Source: an uncultured Bacteroidales bacterium (GTDB lineage Bacteria; Bacteroidota; Bacteroidia; Bacteroidales; UBA932). From it: DNA of 64,000 bases. Both the position numbers and the translations under genes were made by a program. The notes under the pieces are model-generated. The model did no database searches, was not told where the DNA came from, and was given only the letters and a program-made list of their open reading frames with translations. Shown piece after piece: positions 60,978-64,000 of this stretch. The stretch's first letter is position 1; each line of letters begins with the position of its first letter. The stretch is from the NCBI GenBank assembly GCA_900316795.1, contig ONEF01000002.1:1-64000 (forward strand), written 5' to 3'.

Positions 60978-61784
60978 ATGAAAAAAACGCTTGTTATATT
61001 GTTTTTCATCTGCATTCTCCCCTTCAGGGGATTCAGCCAGATAGTTGATACCGTTGACATCATGAAAGAGTTTGACGAGTTCTCTTTCAGGGACGCCAAG
61101 GTCACAGGTGAGGTAAAAGACTCCACAAGGATAAGGGAACACTTTATAGGCGTAAAATGGGGAATGTCAGTAAACAACATTTCCTTCAGCATTGACTATG
61201 ACAAGAAACCCGCAATGTCTCCAAAGAATTTCGGAATCTACTATACCTACTACCATTCTCTCTGGAATGCAATCTCTCTTTTCGGAATAGAAACCGGTGT
61301 CCAGTTCAACGAAGAAGGCTACAAGACTCAGATTATGGATGAAAATGACAAACTCCTCGAAGAGGGCACTGAAAGCTTCCAGAACATAACCTTTCCGTTT
61401 GTTTCACAGTTCCATTTCGATTTCTGGAACATGAGGATCATAGCTAATCTTGGATGCTACTTCGGATACAGAACCTCCGCCTCTTTCTCAGGACTGTTGC
61501 CTGAGACTGTGTCTTCCACCTGGAAAAAATACAGTTACGGAATCATTGGCGGCGGCGGACTCGCTTATGTCTTCCGTCCTTTTGAACTACGGGTTGAGGC
61601 CAACTACAAACACAATCTGAGCAACCTCTATGACAAAGCTTCTTTCTATAATGACGAGTACTGGGTTTCTACGCACACAAGCCAGATAATCATTTCCGTA
61701 GGCCTGCATTGCAGGATAGGAGGAAGTTCATACAAGATTAAATCCAACGCCCCGTTCCGCAGCAGGAAAATCAAAAAAGACTGA
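60978..61784 (+). CDS. Exported outer-membrane beta-barrel protein
   Basis: 268 residues with a signal peptide (MKKTLVILFFICILPFRGFS). The alternating aromatic beta strands (IREHFIGVKWGMSVNNISFS, LFGIETGVQFNEEGYKTQ, LAYVFRPFELRVEANYKHNL, IIISVGLHCRIGGSSY) fit a small barrel of the PorT-like/OMP_b-brl class. The C-terminus is short and basic. It starts one base after the Big_5 lipoprotein gene, suggesting the two act together in the outer membrane; the role is unknown. Confidence 0.75.
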   Translation: MKKTLVILFFICILPFRGFSQIVDTVDIMKEFDEFSFRDAKVTGEVKDSTRIREHFIGVKWGMSVNNISFSIDYDKKPAMSPKNFGIYYTYYHSLWNAISLFGIETGVQFNEEGYKTQIMDENDKLLEEGTESFQNITFPFVSQFHFDFWNMRIIANLGCYFGYRTSASFSGLLPETVSSTWKKYSYGIIGGGGLAYVFRPFELRVEANYKHNLSNLYDKASFYNDEYWVSTHTSQIIISVGLHCRIGGSSYKIKSNAPFRSRKIKKD

Positions 61785-61801
61785 CAAAAGCTTTGGCTAA
61801 G

Positions 61802-63133
61802 ATGAGAAAAATCCAGGTTAAAATAGGAGAACTGTCTATTGGAGGCGGAGCCCCCATAGCTGTCCAGACAATGTGCAACACCCACACCCAGGATGTTGAA
61901 AAAAGCGTTGAGCAATGCCTCCAGATGGCTAAGGCCGGGGCCAGGCTGATAAGACTTACCACCCAGGGAATAAAGGAGGTGGAAGCTCTTGACAAAATCA
62001 AGGCAATCCTGCGTAACCAGGGCGTCAAGACTCCACTTGTCGCCGATGTGCATTTCAATTCCGAAGTTGCAATAGCCGCAGCCGCGGTTGCAGACAAGGT
62101 AAGGATCAACCCGGGCAATTTTTCCCAGGTCCACAAAGATGCCCAAGCTCAGTTCTCACGATTCATAGAAGAGTGCCGGAAATACGGCACAGCCGTTCGT
62201 ATAGGTCTCAATCACGGTTCATTGGGCGAGGATATAGTTAACCGCTGGGGAAACACCCCTGAAGGCATGATGAGAGCTGCGATGCAGTGGCTCCAGATGT
62301 GCCGTCAGGAGAACTTTGAGAAGGTTGTAGTTTCTCTGAAAGCCAGCAACACAATCGTGATGAGCCAGGCTTATCTGCTGCTTTACAAGGCGATGGAAGA
62401 AAGCGGCCTGGTATATCCTGTCCACCTGGGAGTGACAGAGGCAGGCAATTCAGACCAGGGCAGAATCAAGTCCGCCATAGGCATCGGCGCCCTCCTTTCA
62501 AAAGGCATCGGAGACACAATCAGGGTTTCTCTCACGGAGAATCCTGTCAACGAGATTCCTGCCGGGCGTCAGATCGCCGAATTCTTCGAAAGCGGCCTTC
62601 AGGCAAAGCTGAGGAAGTATATCGCTGAGCAGGATTCAAGGGCCCCGCAGATTCCGTTCTCTATGCTGGAATGTGACAAAGAAGACCGTAACCGCTTCAT
62701 CATAAGGGCAGCATCCTTGTTCGGGGTAATGCTTCTGGAAAAGGAGATAGACGATTTCACAATCGCTGACAGTCCATACCCTCAAAAAGAAATGGAAAGC
62801 CTTAAGCAGAACATCCAGCAAGGTGCAAGGAGAGTGTTCTATCACCCTGAATACATAGCCTGCCCGGGTTGCGGACGCACTCAGTACAACCTCGAGGAGA
62901 CCTTCAACAAGGTAAAGGAAAAGACCTCCCACCTGAAAGGAGTCAGAATAGCAGTGATGGGCTGCATCGTCAATGGCCCCGGAGAAATGGCAGACGCTGA
63001 CTACGGCTATGTAGGCCAAGGCGGCGGCATGGTAACCATCTACAAGGGAAAAAATCCGGTCCTCAAATCAGTACCGGATTCTGAAGCCATTGACAAACTC
63101 CTGGAAATCATAGAAGCGGACAGGAAATCCTAA
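61802..63133 (+). CDS. ispG: IspG (GcpE), HMB-PP synthase with shortened A* domain
   Basis: 443 residues from the ATG at 61802. The TIM barrel is IQVKIGELSIGGGAPIAVQT, ADVHFNSEVAIAAA, DKVRINPGNF and HLGVTEAGNSDQGRIKSAIG. The C-terminal iron-sulfur domain has ACPGCGRTQ and MGCIVNGPGEMADADYGYVG: three Cys plus the Glu of NGPGE hold the [4Fe-4S]. Plant and most Bacteroidota enzymes carry an extra A* domain of about 250 residues between these parts. Here only about 90 residues remain (from AGRQIAEFFESGLQ to RRVFYHPEY). It makes HMB-PP in the MEP isoprenoid pathway with reduced ferredoxin or flavodoxin. Overlaps the next, convergent gene by four bases. Confidence 0.93.
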   Translation: MRKIQVKIGELSIGGGAPIAVQTMCNTHTQDVEKSVEQCLQMAKAGARLIRLTTQGIKEVEALDKIKAILRNQGVKTPLVADVHFNSEVAIAAAAVADKVRINPGNFSQVHKDAQAQFSRFIEECRKYGTAVRIGLNHGSLGEDIVNRWGNTPEGMMRAAMQWLQMCRQENFEKVVVSLKASNTIVMSQAYLLLYKAMEESGLVYPVHLGVTEAGNSDQGRIKSAIGIGALLSKGIGDTIRVSLTENPVNEIPAGRQIAEFFESGLQAKLRKYIAEQDSRAPQIPFSMLECDKEDRNRFIIRAASLFGVMLLEKEIDDFTIADSPYPQKEMESLKQNIQQGARRVFYHPEYIACPGCGRTQYNLEETFNKVKEKTSHLKGVRIAVMGCIVNGPGEMADADYGYVGQGGGMVTIYKGKNPVLKSVPDSEAIDKLLEIIEADRKS

Positions 63134-64000
63134 TCCTGCTTCTTGCGGAAAACTATCTTGGAGTCGCACATGCGGTTGAAACGGCGCACCGCTTCTGCAT
63201 ATTCCTTGTAACTGTCCTTCGGATATTTTCCGGCCTTGAAGGAGCAGCAAAGCACAACTTTCACTTCATTGTTAACCTGCTTGAAAGAAGAAGTGAAACT
63301 TGCAATCCGGCTATCTACATTGACACTTTTAGGAAGGCCCTCCAGCTCATAAGTCGGAGGAACAAGCACGCTTACAGAATCAATATAAGAACGGTTGGTT
63401 CTTATCCATACATCGTTTTTCCGTTCGCCTCTCTGCCAGGAGAATCCCCTTCTAAGGCAGGTTATCGGCACAAACAGCCTGCCGGAGGAAGCCTCTGCAT
63501 AGTTCCTGCATTTGAAAGAATATGAAATGCTCATTCCAGGAATATAATTGCGCCCATATTTTGGATAATCTTCAAAATTATCAGAAACGCCTTCTATTTT
63601 CAGCCCGTTTGCAGCCACAATCACATCTGCTGAAAGTTTGTCTGTCTGCTCCTTAAGGCTCAGCGACTTGAAGCTCAACCAACCCTCCGCGAAATCAAGA
63701 TACCTGTTATGCCTTACTGAAATGTCCGCCTCTCCTGTAGAACTCATAAGCACTCTTACATTGTTTACCATACGGGAAGCCGAGTCCGGATATATCGGGC
63801 AATGCACAACTTGGCCACCATCCTCCTTAATGAATACAACCTGATGGCCGGCAATGTCTTCATGCCTGTAGCCCAGCGGGAGAGCGGGATTTGTACATTC
63901 CACCCACAAAGTGTCTCCCTTGAGAATTCCACCATCACTCAGCGGAACAGCAAGCATAGCATGATTCATCTGTCCTACAGATGAGTAGTTTGGCATAAGT
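63130..64000 (-). CDS. DUF3857/transglutaminase-type protein, C-terminal part
   Basis: The gene runs off the right edge; 288 or more residues of its C-terminus are visible. PNYSSVGQMNHAMLAVPLSD and GDTLWVECTNPALPLGYRHE resemble the region after the transglutaminase-like core in DUF3857-DUF3858 proteins. The beta-rich DUF3858 tail follows (MVNNVRVLMSSTGEADISVR ... YIDSVSVLVPPTYELEGLP). These are exported Bacteroidota proteins of unknown biochemical role. The 5' half, including the start and signal peptide, is outside the window. Confidence 0.75.
   Translation of the reverse strand, partial: LMPNYSSVGQMNHAMLAVPLSDGGILKGDTLWVECTNPALPLGYRHEDIAGHQVVFIKEDGGQVVHCPIYPDSASRMVNNVRVLMSSTGEADISVRHNRYLDFAEGWLSFKSLSLKEQTDKLSADVIVAANGLKIEGVSDNFEDYPKYGRNYIPGMSISYSFKCRNYAEASSGRLFVPITCLRRGFSWQRGERKNDVWIRTNRSYIDSVSVLVPPTYELEGLPKSVNVDSRIASFTSSFKQVNNEVKVVLCCSFKAGKYPKDSYKEYAEAVRRFNRMCDSKIVFRKKQD

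Overview
The window looks like a chromosome segment of an anaerobic member of the Bacteroidota, probably order Bacteroidales. The reasons are promoters of the TAnnTTTG (-7) type in front of many genes, families typical of the phylum (DUF4252 proteins beside an ECF sigma/anti-sigma pair, cleaved-adhesin/choice-of-anchor J lipoprotein, two-gene RHS/YD-repeat locus, Big_5 lipoprotein, DUF3857/3858-type protein), and anaerobic metabolism (2-oxoacid:ferredoxin oxidoreductase, HydG, rubredoxin, flavodiiron protein, PPi-type phosphofructokinase). Base composition is near 50% G+C except for one AT-rich patch at about 30.8-32.2 kb.

Layout. 1-0.5 kb: a broken AAA ATPase. 0.96-3.3 kb: a tiny acidic peptide gene and a surface lipoprotein in one operon, ended by a clear terminator. 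3.4-6.0 kb: a PlsC-like acyltransferase and a coupled pair of unknown cytosolic proteins. 6.1-8.4 kb: acetyltransferase, secreted C1 peptidase and flavodoxin-like reductase operon. 8.4-11.2 kb: acyl-CoA synthetase and LOG-family protein. 11.25-13.1 kb: DUF4252/sigma/anti-sigma/DUF4252 operon with overlapping genes. 13.2-22.2 kb: envelope beta-propeller and NlpC/P60-LysM pair, an EamA exporter, a short UvrA-like ATPase divergent from an MFS pump, then a phosphoesterase and a flavoprotein. 22.2-25.1 kb: a 53-residue rubredoxin, free methionine sulfoxide reductase, HAD phosphatase and SPFH/NfeD pair. 25.2-29.2 kb: a branched-chain aminotransferase, TPR and VorDBAC-like operon, for fermentation or synthesis of branched-chain amino acids. 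29.4-30.7 kb: AtoE-like fatty-acid transporter.

30.8-39.3 kb is the accessory highlight: two consecutive secreted RHS/YD-repeat genes arranged like TcB/TcC, the second carrying an AT-rich variable tip after the conserved RHS core, followed 12 bases later by an AT-rich lipoprotein gene that may encode immunity. 39.3-43.0 kb: a heterodimeric ABC exporter. 43.0-44.5 kb: a repeat-rich island bounded by two diverged 121-bp elements with 11-bp terminal inverted repeats, holding two small membrane-protein genes and a 27-bp tandem array. It is followed by a nitroreductase gene whose leader is made of 10- and 18-bp repeats. 45.6-50.6 kb: two WYL regulators, a HAD protein, a cytidylate-kinase-like protein and a MATE pump.

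50.66-64 kb: tRNA-Thr(CGT), PPi-phosphofructokinase, then a seven-gene same-strand run ligA - flavodiiron protein - hydG - rel - Big_5 lipoprotein - outer-membrane barrel - ispG with gaps of 23 bases or less (two of the junctions overlap or abut), and finally a transglutaminase-type protein cut by the window end. All functional calls are from reading motifs; no database search was possible.
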